A stretch of DNA of 51,737 nucleotides. It comes from Hadarchaeum sp964343275. Its GTDB lineage: Archaea > Hadarchaeota > Hadarchaeia > Hadarchaeales > Hadarchaeaceae. Below, piece by piece: positions 7,505 through 15,801 of the stretch. Each line of letters opens with the position of its first letter. The stretch's first letter is position 1. The notes below the pieces were generated by a model. That model was not told where the DNA came from, did not search any database, and worked only from the letters and a program-made list of their open reading frames with translations. The stretch lies in the NCBI GenBank assembly GCA_964343275.1, contig CAYFIY010000005.1, forward strand, positions 1 to 51,737. The letters are read 5' to 3'. Made by a program: the position numbers and the translations under genes.

Positions 7505-8080
7505 ATGAAAGTTGAGATAATAATCTTGGGTGCGATAATCATAGTCTTGCTGGCGTGGATAATTCTGTCCAGGACTGGTTTCTCGCGGCCGCGCAAACTT
7601 CAACAGCGAATCGAAACTCAAAACCAAGAACTTATGGTGCTCAAAGAAGCTAACGAGTCCCTTCGCAGTTCTCTTGGCATCAGCGAGGACGGAGCTTTGA
7701 AGCGCGAAAAGGAGATATACCAATTCGTTAGAGATCTCGAAGGGCTGAGAGGCGCAATAGCTGGTTCAAAGATTTCCCAGAAAGTCCTATTTGATAAATA
7801 CAACTCGCCACCAGGACCGGAGCTCTTCCAGAATATTTTGAATGCAAGGCCAGGCATTGACCCAGCTGTGAGGAGAAGGTTGGCGGACGAGATTCTGGTA
7901 GGGGAGGCTGGAAGAAGCATAATGAAGAGTTTGGACACTGGTGCTTCAATCGACAGGGCCGCGAATGCTGCAGGAATGCCTCTGATTGTGGCGAAAGGGC
8001 AGATAAGGCGGCTACAGACCCTTGGATATTTGGACTCACGCCTCAAGCCTACAGATAACGGACGAAAAGCGATGCTTTAA
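7505..8080 (+). CDS. Membrane-anchored coiled-coil protein with C-terminal helix-turn-helix-like region
   Basis: I do not recognise the family. The 191-residue product has one N-terminal transmembrane helix (residues about 4-23, very Ile/Leu/Val rich). A charged segment predicted to be coiled coil follows (about 30-80). The C-terminal half (about 95-190) has the helix pattern of a winged-helix or HTH domain: PAVRRRLADEIL, SIDRAANAAGMPLIVAKGQI, RRLQTLGYLD, ending LKPTDNGRKAML. A membrane-tethered regulator is one reading; a structural anchor is another. A strong GGAGAGG ribosome site lies 3 bases before the ATG. The gene shares an AT-box promoter with divergent threonine synthase and converges on lhr. 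Confidence 0.75.
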   Translation: MKVEIIILGAIIIVLLAWIILSRTGFSRPRKLQQRIETQNQELMVLKEANESLRSSLGISEDGALKREKEIYQFVRDLEGLRGAIAGSKISQKVLFDKYNSPPGPELFQNILNARPGIDPAVRRRLADEILVGEAGRSIMKSLDTGASIDRAANAAGMPLIVAKGQIRRLQTLGYLDSRLKPTDNGRKAML

Positions 8081-8136
8081 TATTTTTTACGGCCATTGGA
8101 GTTTATCTTTAAAACTCTCGCCCTTAGCTCATACTA

Positions 8137-10989
8137 TCATGGTTTAGCCCAGAATCTCTTGGTTCGGGAATATATCTTCTCAGCCTTTAGAATTGCTCTA
8201 TAAAAGTCGTCATCGTCCCGGGGGTGATTTGCCAGTATTCTTGTGGCTGTCTGAGGTCCAATGCCACGTCCGGAAAGAGTAACCACAGCGCGTTTTCCGT
8301 AGGTTAGTAGGAGATTAGCTATTTGGAACGCACGCTTGACATTTTTTTTCTCTTCTGATATCAGTTTTGTTTCACCATCATGTTTTTTTATCGCAGATAA
8401 AAGTTCGCGGCTGTCACGCGGAATTAGAGTGATTAACTTTGCCCCGCAGTTTTTACATGATACGGGCTCCTTCAGGCGCCCTACCCGTGTCGAAACGGTC
8501 CAATCGTTGCAGTTCATACAGTGGAGCCTGAGATGCTGCTGATTGAGGCGGTTCTTGAAAGCCAGGAGTATTTCTCGTTCGGCCCGTTTGGGTAAGACCA
8601 GTTCTCCGCCAGATAGCTCGTTGAGCAGTGGCCATGCCAAGGGTGTGGGTCCATCCCTATCTCTGTTTGAAGCAATGATTCTGAACTTTCCGGAGTTCAA
8701 AAAATTTAGAACCTTTTCTGTCGTCCGGACATCAAGTCGCTCTAGCATCGTTTCTCTCATGGCTTCGTCGTAGATAGGCGTGCCCTCCAAAGCCCGCACG
8801 ATGCGGCGTAGATTGATCTTGGCGAGTTCCGCATCCTTTTTTATAGATCCGAACCTCTTCGCGACATGTACTAAACGCCATCTAAACATGGAACTGTGCA
8901 TGAGCGTTAGTTGCAGGAGCGACCAAAGTTGCTCAGCCTTAAGATCGCAGATTATTTTTTCAATAAGTTCAGGTTTGGATTTTCCGGGAAATTTAAAAGA
9001 GATTCGGTACGGATCAACCCTGACTGAAACACTCGTCCCGATTCTGGCGGTCAAAAGTGTGCCTACGATCCAGGCGAGGGTCTGGTTTACCAGGCTACCG
9101 AAGCAGGCGTGTAACACGGAGAAACTCCCGCTAGTTTCCAAGAGGAGCAGTTTATCAGTTGGAAGAGGGGTTCTGCTATTAATGTGTTCTCGGACTTGAT
9201 CAACAAGCCAGCTGACTGCGGCGTCGGCGACAGGATAATCTTTCATTGGATTTACGGTGGCAGTCTCGCCCGGTTCACCTTCTGTTAATGTTCCCGAGAT
9301 CTTGGCCCTAAGCTTCCCTACTTCCTGAGCGACATCAAACGGCACCGGGATGAGTTCGCCTTCCCAGGCCGGAATGGCTCCCAATGGGTCGTCAATCGGC
9401 TCAACAATCACAAGGTTCCGTTCATGATCAGTTTCTAAAATTCTCCAGGCCTCTCCTTTCATGATGAAAACAGATCCCATGTCACCATGGTAAGCCACGA
9501 ACTCCTCGTCAAGTGACCCCACTTTCTTTCCCGAAGCCAAGTCCTTGATGATATAACGTTTTGTATCGGGTATCATTGAAAGATTCGTGAAATAGTATTC
9601 ATATCCTGGTCTTCTGATCTTGAACCAGCCATCTTCCACCCATACTAACCCTATTTCTCTGAGCTGGCCCAGAATGCGTTCGAAGGTTTCCTTGTCCAAA
9701 TCTATGTAAGGGTAGGCGCGTTTCACCAGATACATGGCTTCATCAATATTAGTCCTATTTCGGTCCAGCAAGATTCCGACGAGCTGATGGGCCAGCACGT
9801 CCAAAGCTAGATGATGAAACCTCGCAACCTCTAGCTCCCCTCTTGTGGCCTTTCTGGCGATTACTACTCCTTCCGCAACATCGTCTGGGCTTGAGGATAT
9901 GATTACTCCCTTGGAAATGGCTCCCACACGATGGCCCGAGCGACCCAACCTCTGTATCAGCCTAGTGATTTGTCTTGGGGACATGTATTGCACTACTAGG
10001 TCGACTGCCCCGATGTCAATTCCTAGTTCCATAGATGAGGTGCAGATCAGTCCCTTCAGTGTCCCGTTGCGGAAAGCCTCCTCAGCTTCGACGCGGACCC
10101 TCTTAGATAGTGATCCGTGGTGAATCCCGACTCGCGATGATGGATCTAACATTTTGAGTCTGGATCCTATGATTTCTGCTGCCTCTCGGGTATTCACAAA
10201 GATCAGTACTGAGTCGTGTTTTTCGATTAACTCATGTATCTTTCTCAGTCTTGCAGCCATAGTGGGATTAACGTAAATTTTTTCAGCCAGCTCCGCGTCG
10301 TCTTTGGTCGGCATCGGACATTCAACTTTGACATCCATTTTCTTCTCCATCGAGGCATCCAATATAGATATATGGCGTCCTTCACCTGCGAGGAATTTGG
10401 CCATCTCCGCCTTGGATCCAACAGTGGCAGAAAGTCCGATTCTTTGGAACTCCCCGGAGAGTTGGGTAAGCCTCTCTAGACCCATCGATAGCTGAACTCC
10501 GCGCTTGTCCTCAGCCAATTCGTGAACCTCGTCCACCACTACCCATCGTACACTTCTCAAGTGATCCTTGAGTATCTTGCCAGGCAGAATGGCTTGGAGT
10601 GTTTCCGGGGTGGTTATCAGCATGTCCGGGGGCTCTCTTGCCTGTTTTCGTCTCTGGCTGGTCGGAGTATCTCCATGTCTAACTGCGATACGAATACCAA
10701 GACGATTGCCCCATCTTTCGAGACGCGTTAGCATATCTCGGTTGAGGGCCTTGAGCGGCGCTATATATAGAATCTTGATACCGGGTACCACTTTGCGGGA
10801 GAGGTAGAGATTGAACACCGGTAACATGGCGGCTTCAGTCTTTCCAGTGCCGGTTGGGGCGATCAACAAGAGGTGTTTTTGACTCAATACCGCTGGTACG
10901 GCTAGTTCTTGCGGCTTGGTTGGTTTGTTCAGCCCAAAATCACGGAGCGCTGAGCGCAAAGGTTTGATGAGTTCTCCAAATGGTTCCAT
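8137..10989 (-). CDS. lhr: Lhr-type large ATP-dependent helicase
   Basis: A 950-residue superfamily 2 helicase of the archaeal Lhr/Hel308-related group, acting in DNA repair or RNA/DNA duplex unwinding. The Q-motif region precedes Walker A (APTGTGKTEA, K50). The DEVH box is at residues 153-156. Motif III (SATVG), motif V (GIDIGAVDLVVQ) and motif VI (QRLGRSGHR) are intact. The C-terminal half is the Lhr-specific winged-helix and DUF4145/Lhr-WH region. Near residues 820-850 there is a four-Cys zinc site (CMNC ... CKNC) seen in some archaeal Lhr proteins. It is encoded opposite the neighbouring dephospho-CoA kinase, with about 57 bp between the two starts. No frameshift or truncation is seen. 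Confidence 0.95.
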   Translation of the reverse strand: MEPFGELIKPLRSALRDFGLNKPTKPQELAVPAVLSQKHLLLIAPTGTGKTEAAMLPVFNLYLSRKVVPGIKILYIAPLKALNRDMLTRLERWGNRLGIRIAVRHGDTPTSQRRKQAREPPDMLITTPETLQAILPGKILKDHLRSVRWVVVDEVHELAEDKRGVQLSMGLERLTQLSGEFQRIGLSATVGSKAEMAKFLAGEGRHISILDASMEKKMDVKVECPMPTKDDAELAEKIYVNPTMAARLRKIHELIEKHDSVLIFVNTREAAEIIGSRLKMLDPSSRVGIHHGSLSKRVRVEAEEAFRNGTLKGLICTSSMELGIDIGAVDLVVQYMSPRQITRLIQRLGRSGHRVGAISKGVIISSSPDDVAEGVVIARKATRGELEVARFHHLALDVLAHQLVGILLDRNRTNIDEAMYLVKRAYPYIDLDKETFERILGQLREIGLVWVEDGWFKIRRPGYEYYFTNLSMIPDTKRYIIKDLASGKKVGSLDEEFVAYHGDMGSVFIMKGEAWRILETDHERNLVIVEPIDDPLGAIPAWEGELIPVPFDVAQEVGKLRAKISGTLTEGEPGETATVNPMKDYPVADAAVSWLVDQVREHINSRTPLPTDKLLLLETSGSFSVLHACFGSLVNQTLAWIVGTLLTARIGTSVSVRVDPYRISFKFPGKSKPELIEKIICDLKAEQLWSLLQLTLMHSSMFRWRLVHVAKRFGSIKKDAELAKINLRRIVRALEGTPIYDEAMRETMLERLDVRTTEKVLNFLNSGKFRIIASNRDRDGPTPLAWPLLNELSGGELVLPKRAEREILLAFKNRLNQQHLRLHCMNCNDWTVSTRVGRLKEPVSCKNCGAKLITLIPRDSRELLSAIKKHDGETKLISEEKKNVKRAFQIANLLLTYGKRAVVTLSGRGIGPQTATRILANHPRDDDDFYRAILKAEKIYSRTKRFWAKP

Positions 10990-11046
10990 TTTTCCAGCTC
11001 AACCATGGTATTTTAGTAAAACTATAAAGCAGGTATGTTGGTCGAC

Positions 11047-11571
11047 ATGGAAAAAAACGAAATACCATTGAGATTGCCGGAGAACCTCAGGCAGAGCCTT
11101 AAACTACCGCTGGGAAAATTAATCCCCAATGTGTCGCGGGCCATTGAACATATCCAAAAACGCAACCCAACGAGATTAATCCTGATAGGGGATATCGTGG
11201 CATCAAAGTTCTTGGCAGCTGGGTTGAAGCCAGATATTGTTGTTGTCGACCTCATGGCGATGCGGTCGCCGGTTGATATTGAGGTAAAGAATCTTGTGGA
11301 ATCTTTTAAAGGAACCGTGTTCCATGTCAAGAATCACGCCGGAATTATTACCGTCGAGCTTCGGAAGGCACTAGAAGCTGCACAAATGCCTATAAAGATA
11401 ATGGTGGAGGGTGAGGAGGATCTGGCTACAATTCCGGCTGTCTTGGCGTCGCCTGATGGATCAATAGTGGTATACGGCCAACCAAGCGAGGGAATAGTAC
11501 TAATTGAGGTCACAGAAGAAAAGCGCCGCGAGTTTCAGGAGATTTTGAACAAATTCGTGGCCGAAGTTTGA
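11047..11571 (+). CDS. GTP-dependent dephospho-CoA kinase (DUF359)
   Basis: The archaeal enzyme of the last step of coenzyme A synthesis, phosphorylating dephospho-CoA with GTP (PF04019, shown for the Thermococcus kodakarensis protein). The diagnostic GDIVASKFLAAGLKPDIVVVD block lies near residues 45-65, with EGEEDLATIPAVL and YGQPSEGIVLIEV later. It is unrelated to bacterial CoaE. Two in-frame ATGs exist. A TATA-like box at 11021-11030 predicts a start close to 11050, which favours ATG 11047 (leaderless) over ATG 11035. It heads a run with S24e and S27ae, a grouping common in archaea. Confidence 0.92.
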   Translation: MEKNEIPLRLPENLRQSLKLPLGKLIPNVSRAIEHIQKRNPTRLILIGDIVASKFLAAGLKPDIVVVDLMAMRSPVDIEVKNLVESFKGTVFHVKNHAGIITVELRKALEAAQMPIKIMVEGEEDLATIPAVLASPDGSIVVYGQPSEGIVLIEVTEEKRREFQEILNKFVAEV

Positions 11572-11637
11572 CCCGAGCCATCAACGGTGAAGCGGTGGGT
11601 TTATTTCGGATGACCTCTATTGAAAGAAGGGGTAATA

Positions 11638-12245
11638 TTGGAAGTTGAGATAATAAAAAAATCAGATAATCCCCTGTTCAAAAGAACAGAGGTCGAATTC
11701 AGAGTTGATCATTCAAACGCCCCCACGCCTAAACGTCTAGATGTTCGCACAAAGCTGGCATCACTGCTCGGGTTTTTAGAGGAGTTGCTTGTGATCGACA
11801 AACTAACGAGTAGTCATGGTAAACAGACGGCGTCTGGGATTGCTCGAGCCTATACTACACGCAAACAGCTGGAAGATATGGAGCCTAAATACTTGCTTGA
11901 GCGAGGGATAAAAAAGGAACCAAAACAAGAAAAGCCAGCCGAAGAAAAACCCAAGGAACCTAAGGAGAAGCAACCCGCAAAGGGCAAGGAACCAAAACAA
12001 GAAAAGCCAGCCGAAGAAAAACCCAAGGAACCTAAGGAGAAGCAACNNNNNNNNNNNNNNNNNNNNNNNNNNNNNNNNNNNNNNNNNNNNNNNNNNNNNN
12101 NNNNNNNNNNNNNNNNNNNNNNNNNNNNNNNNNNNNNNNNNNNNNNGCAAAGGGCAAGGAGCCAAAACAAGAAAAGCCAGCCGAAGAAAAACCCAAGGAA
12201 CTTGATAAGGAAGCTGGAGAGGATATGAGTGGCAAAGAAAGTTAA
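11638..12245 (+). CDS. rps24e: Small-subunit ribosomal protein S24e with repetitive C-terminal tail (interrupted by gap)
   Basis: The core S24e domain (about 100 residues) begins EVEIIKKSDNPLFKRTEVEF and contains RLDVRTKLASLL and the conserved TSSHGKQTASGIARAY. After YLLERGI comes an unusual Lys/Glu/Pro tail made of 24-residue repeats (EPKQEKPAEEKPKEPKEKQPAKGK type). A 100-N gap sits inside the tail. Keeping the repeat frame on both sides, the protein ends LDKEAGEDMSGKES with TAA at 12243-12245, overlapping S27ae by 17 bp. Reading straight through 100 Ns loses this frame and gives a false stop at 12228. Start TTG 11638 is preferred, with AAGGGG at 11627-11632; TTG 11620 is possible. The true repeat number is unknown. 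Confidence 0.88.
11917..12200 (+). repeat. 72-bp tandem repeat inside S24e tail (collapsed at assembly gap)
   Basis: One full 72-bp unit (11917-11988) is followed by a second unit cut by the gap at 12046. On the right side of the gap the end of a unit (12147-12158) and most of another (12159-12200) are seen. Units are nearly identical at DNA level, with a single G/A difference in gaACca versus gaGCca. This explains why assembly failed here. Confidence 0.93.
12047..12146. other. Assembly gap (100 N)
   Basis: Exactly 100 undetermined bases, the usual placeholder for a gap of unknown length. It lies inside the 72-bp tandem repeat of the S24e tail. The placeholder length is out of frame with the flanking repeats. 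Confidence 0.99.
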
Positions 12246-12468
12246 AGCCTCTAAATCCAAGCTCTACAAGATTGATGGCGGAAAGGCAAAACATTTGAGG
12301 ATTTCATGTCCGCGCTGTGGCCCGGGAGTTTTCATGGCCGAGCACACGAACCGATTTGCCTGCGGTAGATGTGGTTATACGGACTTCAAAAAAGAAAAGC
12401 CAGCCGAAGAAAAACCCAAGAAACCTAAGGAGAAGCAACCCGTAAAGGTCAAGGAACCAAAATCATAA
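12229..12468 (+). CDS. rps27ae: Small-subunit ribosomal protein S27ae with the same repeat tail
   Basis: The core is a zinc ribbon of about 50 residues (CPRCGPGVFMAEHTNRFACGRCG), matching archaeal S27ae. After YTDFKK the protein continues with EKPAEEKPKKPKEKQPVKVKE, a copy of the 24-residue repeat found in the S24e tail next door. The DNA is also near-identical to the S24e units. Archaeal S27ae proteins usually stop soon after the zinc ribbon, so the tail is an extension. The start is GTG 12229, supported by GGAGAGG at 12216-12222 and by the overlap with the true end of S24e. The two genes form one operon. Confidence 0.93.
   Translation: MAKKVKASKSKLYKIDGGKAKHLRISCPRCGPGVFMAEHTNRFACGRCGYTDFKKEKPAEEKPKKPKEKQPVKVKEPKS
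12394..12465 (+). repeat. Copy of the 72-bp repeat in the S27ae tail
   Basis: Aligns to the S24e repeat unit with a few substitutions (aagAaacct for aagGaacct, cccGTaaagGTcaag for cccGCaaagGGcaag). It is in the same reading phase as in S24e. Confidence 0.85.
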
Positions 12469-12666
12469 ACTGGTAATTACTGCTAAAGATATAACTTTTT
12501 ATAAGGTATTCTGAGCGCGATTCCGATGGTGTATGGCTTAAAGTTCGCTCAACCGCCAACTCGAAACCTAGCGCGAAAAACTCAGTTTGGGCACGGTAAT
12601 TGAGGATTTGCCAGGTAATAGTGTAAAATTAAAAATAGGTTGAGAAAACTTGGTATCTCGAAGGTT

Positions 12667-13956
12667 TTAAGAAGTGAGCTCGACTTTCATACCCATTACA
12701 TCGCTGGCCAATTTCTCTAAGTTTTTTCTCTTGGAACTTACTTCTTTATCCATCTTTTTTGAATTTTTATCCAGCTCTTCAATAGAGAACTGGACCTCTA
12801 CCAGCTCATTCTGCTGCAGCTTAATTGACTCCTCCAGTTTGACCTCACGTCCAAAAATAGGGTTTTCAGTTGCATTTCGTTGAATTTCCAACTGGTCTTT
12901 CAGGTTTACCAATGTTTTTTTGATGATTCGGAGTTCATCTGCCAGTCTTTGGGCGGCATCGAGTTTCTTCCTTCTCTCTCTGGTATTTAGGTCAATCTTC
13001 TCCTGGCCGATAAGATTTGAGGTCTCTTTTAACAGTTTCTCAAGTGATGCGATATTCTCGTCCGAAGTGATGACTTCCGCAGGGTTGTTTATGCATATTT
13101 TCAATATTCTGTTCAAATCACTTTCAATCGAGTGCTTACCGGAAAGAACAAGCTTTTCTACTTTTCTGAAAGGCCTGCTCATCTCCGAGATGTGACTCAT
13201 GGCTGTTCCTTTCGCCTTGTGGGTATCCTGTCGTACTTGCTTAAGTTTCTCTCTGGAATCGGAGGCGTTTTTGAATTCCTCGCTTGATCTTAATTCCTTT
13301 AGACGATCGGTCTCCTCATTAACAAGCCCCTTTATTTTTTCATGACGGATTTTTATGTATTTGATATCGTCGTCAATCTTATTTCTGCCCGATACGAGTT
13401 GCGTTTGTGCGTCAATTTCGGTAATGATCGAGTCAAGACTACTGATTTCTTTCATAGCATTATTAGCAGAATTGTGCAGTTTCAGGGCTAGGTTGTGTAG
13501 TTCTCGAAGCCGAGACTCTACTATTGATGATTTTTGCGAGAAAACCGATCTCACATAGCGCCCGTGCGTGATCATCGCATCGGTGGTGAGGTTGATGGCT
13601 TTGGATAGCTTCTCATCGAACGAGGAGAGACTTTCCTTCGAAAACTCCGTAGGGCGTCTCATGTCGGATACCGCCCTAACCATCTTTTCATAGAGAAGTT
13701 TTCTTGCTTCCGTGCCTGACTTCAGCAGAGTTGGGTGGACATCCTCCGGGTCTGAGCTCTTAAGATCTTTCAGGCTTTCCAATACAGCTTTATCGACCGT
13801 GGCTATTTCGTCGATGATAGGGTTAACTAGATTCTTTAAATTTTCCATTTTTTCACCCCTGATCTTAATTACTTGCGCTTGTAGTGTTTTTAATGAGTAC
13901 TTTACTACTACGTGTTTTTGCGGCGGTGGCTTGCTGAATATCCGCTTGAGGAACAT
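12667..13956 (-). CDS. Long coiled-coil protein of unknown function
   Basis: Not recognised. The 429-residue product starts MFLKRIFSKPPP, is rich in Lys, Glu, Leu and Ser, and has heptad patterns through most of its length (about 35-425). There is no transmembrane segment, Cys cluster or nucleotide-binding motif. The lack of Walker motifs argues against a full SMC or Rad50 protein. The size and helix content resemble tropomyosin-like or ESCRT/Snf7-like scaffolds, but I see no signature for those. It is transcribed alone, with about 200 bp of unassigned DNA downstream (12469-12666) and an 87-bp spacer to the divergent YkgJ-type gene. Start ATG 13956; an internal ATG exists at residue 37. Confidence 0.7.
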   Translation of the reverse strand: MFLKRIFSKPPPQKHVVVKYSLKTLQAQVIKIRGEKMENLKNLVNPIIDEIATVDKAVLESLKDLKSSDPEDVHPTLLKSGTEARKLLYEKMVRAVSDMRRPTEFSKESLSSFDEKLSKAINLTTDAMITHGRYVRSVFSQKSSIVESRLRELHNLALKLHNSANNAMKEISSLDSIITEIDAQTQLVSGRNKIDDDIKYIKIRHEKIKGLVNEETDRLKELRSSEEFKNASDSREKLKQVRQDTHKAKGTAMSHISEMSRPFRKVEKLVLSGKHSIESDLNRILKICINNPAEVITSDENIASLEKLLKETSNLIGQEKIDLNTRERRKKLDAAQRLADELRIIKKTLVNLKDQLEIQRNATENPIFGREVKLEESIKLQQNELVEVQFSIEELDKNSKKMDKEVSSKRKNLEKLASDVMGMKVELTS

Positions 13957-14043
13957 AGACTCAATTTATTTCGTATGACGCATTGACTTAACCTTTGCGG
14001 AAGGCGAAACCATTAAAACCTTTTAAAGCTGAATTGTTGTATT

Positions 14044-14466
14044 ATGGATCTAGTATTACCACGGAACACGCGTTTCGAGTGCCAACGTTGCGCAAGGTGT
14101 TGCGGCGACACTTCCCATCGGGGGAGAAATTTACTTCTCACGAGGGAGGAGGTGGAGAGAATATCATCCAGAACTAGGACTAGTCCCTTGTCCTTTTCCT
14201 CGTCTATCTCAAAAAACGGGCAGTACCGATACAAAATGAAAAAACGGGGCGGTAAATGTGTCTTTCTCGATGGTAAGTCATGTAGAATTTATAATACCCG
14301 CCCAATCGTCTGTAAGTTCTATCCCTTCTCTATGTGCAAAAATAAAGGTGACATTGTTTTCGATGTATCGGAAGACTGTCCTGGCGTTGGACTCGGCGAA
14401 GTTCTTCCATGCGATGGATTTAGGAATTTGGTTTCAGAGGCTCAGTTGAGGTCGAAAACCGTTTGA
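14044..14466 (+). CDS. YkgJ-family cysteine-cluster (putative Zn/Fe-binding) protein
   Basis: A 140-residue protein of the CxxCxxCC / YkgJ family (PF03692). The N-terminal cluster FECQRCARCCGDTSHRGR and the downstream GKCVFLDGKSCRIYNTRPIVCKFYPF block are both diagnostic. The family is thought to chelate Fe or Zn, and its biochemical role is not established. The segment CKFYPFSMCKNKGDIVFDVSEDCPG carries further cysteines. ATG 14044 follows an AT-rich box (ttaaaaccttttaaag). A small winged-helix gene follows 19 bp downstream, probably in the same transcript. Confidence 0.85.
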   Translation: MDLVLPRNTRFECQRCARCCGDTSHRGRNLLLTREEVERISSRTRTSPLSFSSSISKNGQYRYKMKKRGGKCVFLDGKSCRIYNTRPIVCKFYPFSMCKNKGDIVFDVSEDCPGVGLGEVLPCDGFRNLVSEAQLRSKTV

Positions 14467-14485
14467 GCATTATTGAGTTGTGAAC

Positions 14486-14767
14486 ATGAAAAAAGCTTCA
14501 GTATACCTTGAGGAAGACGAGGAGGAGTACGGTGATGAGAAAGAGTGGTCTGCAGAAATCAAACGCAGCGTGGTGGAGTTCGTGCTGCGTAAATTCGGTA
14601 TTCTTAGTTCCTCCGACTTATCCAAAGCGTTGAGCTGGAAAGTGAGAGAAGTTAATCAAGTCCTTAAATATCTGGAATCCACGGGCAGGGTGAAGCATGC
14701 AAAGTTAGGCAGAAATAGCGTTTGGTCACCAGCGGAGGAGCGGTATCTCAGCCCGATGTATTACTAA
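14486..14767 (+). CDS. Small winged-helix DNA-binding protein
   Basis: About 93 residues. An acidic N-terminus (LEEDEEEYGDE) is followed by a winged-helix pattern: SVVEFVLRKFGILSSSDLSKALSW, then VREVNQVLKYLESTGRVKHAKLGRNSVW, and a short tail. The layout resembles archaeal MarR/PhiH-like or BlaI-size regulators, with the recognition helix around residues 50-65. Start ATG 14486 is preferred; GTG 14480 is also in frame. It lies between the YkgJ-type gene and moaC, so regulation of either could be proposed, but the sequence does not show a target. Confidence 0.7.
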   Translation: MKKASVYLEEDEEEYGDEKEWSAEIKRSVVEFVLRKFGILSSSDLSKALSWKVREVNQVLKYLESTGRVKHAKLGRNSVWSPAEERYLSPMYY

Positions 14768-14854
14768 AATGCCTAAAATTGATCCCCAAATCCCTTGATT
14801 AAAAATATAAACTAAACTTTTATTTCTAGTGGAAGATGCTACTAAAGTGATAGA

Positions 14855-15289
14855 ATGGTTCGCATGGTGGATATCGGGTACAAACCAGCAGTGTTCAGGA
14901 TGGCTGTCGCAACTGGTTTCATTCGTCTCAAAGCGGATACCGTAAAGAAGATTAAGACAGGTAAACTACCTAAAGGTGATGTCCGGTCGGTAGCGCAGAT
15001 AGCTGCAGTACTGGCGGTCAAGAAAACACCCGGCCTGGTACTGCTTACTCACCCAATTCCTATAACTGGTATAGATGTGAATGTGAGGATTGAAAAAGGT
15101 GGAGTTAGAGTTGAAGTGAGAGTGAGAAGCACTGGTCAGACCGGTGTCGAGATGGAAGCCCTGGCAGGAGTAGCCGGTGCTCTCTTGACCATTTGGGATA
15201 TGACAAAGAGCTTGGAAAAAGATCAAGCTGGCCAATACCCGACCACCCATATCAAAGAAATACGCGTGCTTAAGAAGGTGAAAATTTGA
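14855..15289 (+). CDS. moaC: Cyclic pyranopterin monophosphate synthase MoaC
   Basis: Second enzyme of molybdopterin synthesis, converting the MoaA product to cyclic pyranopterin monophosphate. At 144 residues it is near the family size. It starts MVDIGYKPAVFRMAVATG and contains the hallmark LTHPIPITGIDVNV (equivalent to LCHPI.LT) and TGVEMEALAGVAGALLTIWDM with the catalytic lysine in DMTKSLEKD. The start is ATG 14855; ATG 14864 is also possible. It overlaps moaB by four bases (TTGA), and moaB in turn overlaps moeA, so the three genes are translationally coupled. Confidence 0.95.
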   Translation: MVRMVDIGYKPAVFRMAVATGFIRLKADTVKKIKTGKLPKGDVRSVAQIAAVLAVKKTPGLVLLTHPIPITGIDVNVRIEKGGVRVEVRVRSTGQTGVEMEALAGVAGALLTIWDMTKSLEKDQAGQYPTTHIKEIRVLKKVKI

Positions 15290-15801
15290 GTTTTAAGGAA
15301 CATCGAAAAAAGGCACCTAAAAAACTCAGGTTATCAGTTTTAGTGGTGAGTGATACAAGATTTGCTGCCATGGCGAAAAATCGAGATGAGGATGTTTCTG
15401 GGAAACTCATTGTTCATCATGCTCGAGAGGCTGGGCATGCGGCAACTAGGTTTATCGTCCCGGATGACCGGACTAAGATCCTGAGATCAGTAAGGGGATT
15501 CGCCGCGGACCAAAAAATTGACGCAGTGATATTGACTGGTGGAACTGGAGTTTCCAAGCGAGATGTCACGATTGAAACTGTAGGTCCACTCTTCGAAAAA
15601 AAACTCCTTGGGTTTGGCGAGATACTTCGCAGGGTAGGGTATGATATGGTCGGGACTCCGGCGCTTTTGACTCGCGCATCTGCCGGAATAATCAAACGTA
15701 AGCCTTTCTTCTGTTTACCAGGCGCTCCGAATGCCGTAGAAATTGCGATGGGTCTTATTCTCCCGGATCTCGGACACGTCGTGAAACACGCTCGTGGTTA
15801 A
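15286..15801 (+). CDS. moaB: Molybdenum cofactor biosynthesis protein MoaB/MogA family
   Basis: A 171-residue molybdopterin-binding protein that adenylylates molybdopterin in archaea and bacteria of the MoaB/MogA group. Motifs are LSVLVVSDTR near residue 17, VILTGGTGVSKRDVTIETV (the MPT-binding GGTG loop) near 84-103, FGEILRRVGYD, and FCLPGAPNAVEIAM near the end. The start is TTG 15286, overlapping the moaC stop; the downstream gene moeA starts eight bases before its stop. The tight arrangement indicates one operon delivering adenylylated cofactor to MoeA. Confidence 0.94.
   Translation: MSFKEHRKKAPKKLRLSVLVVSDTRFAAMAKNRDEDVSGKLIVHHAREAGHAATRFIVPDDRTKILRSVRGFAADQKIDAVILTGGTGVSKRDVTIETVGPLFEKKLLGFGEILRRVGYDMVGTPALLTRASAGIIKRKPFFCLPGAPNAVEIAMGLILPDLGHVVKHARG

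Noticed and set aside
8336..10807. Multiple frames opposite lhr
   Set aside because: Antisense shadows of a well-supported 950-residue helicase, with no ribosome sites or family features.
11620..12228. S24e ending at 12228 with a QRARSQNKKSQ-type tail
   Set aside because: Produced by reading through exactly 100 Ns; the flanking repeats show that the true frame runs to TAA 12243-12245.
12469..12666. C/D box sRNA or tRNA between S27ae and the coiled-coil gene
   Set aside because: Scattered partial box-like sequences only; no paired C/D boxes or cloverleaf could be built.
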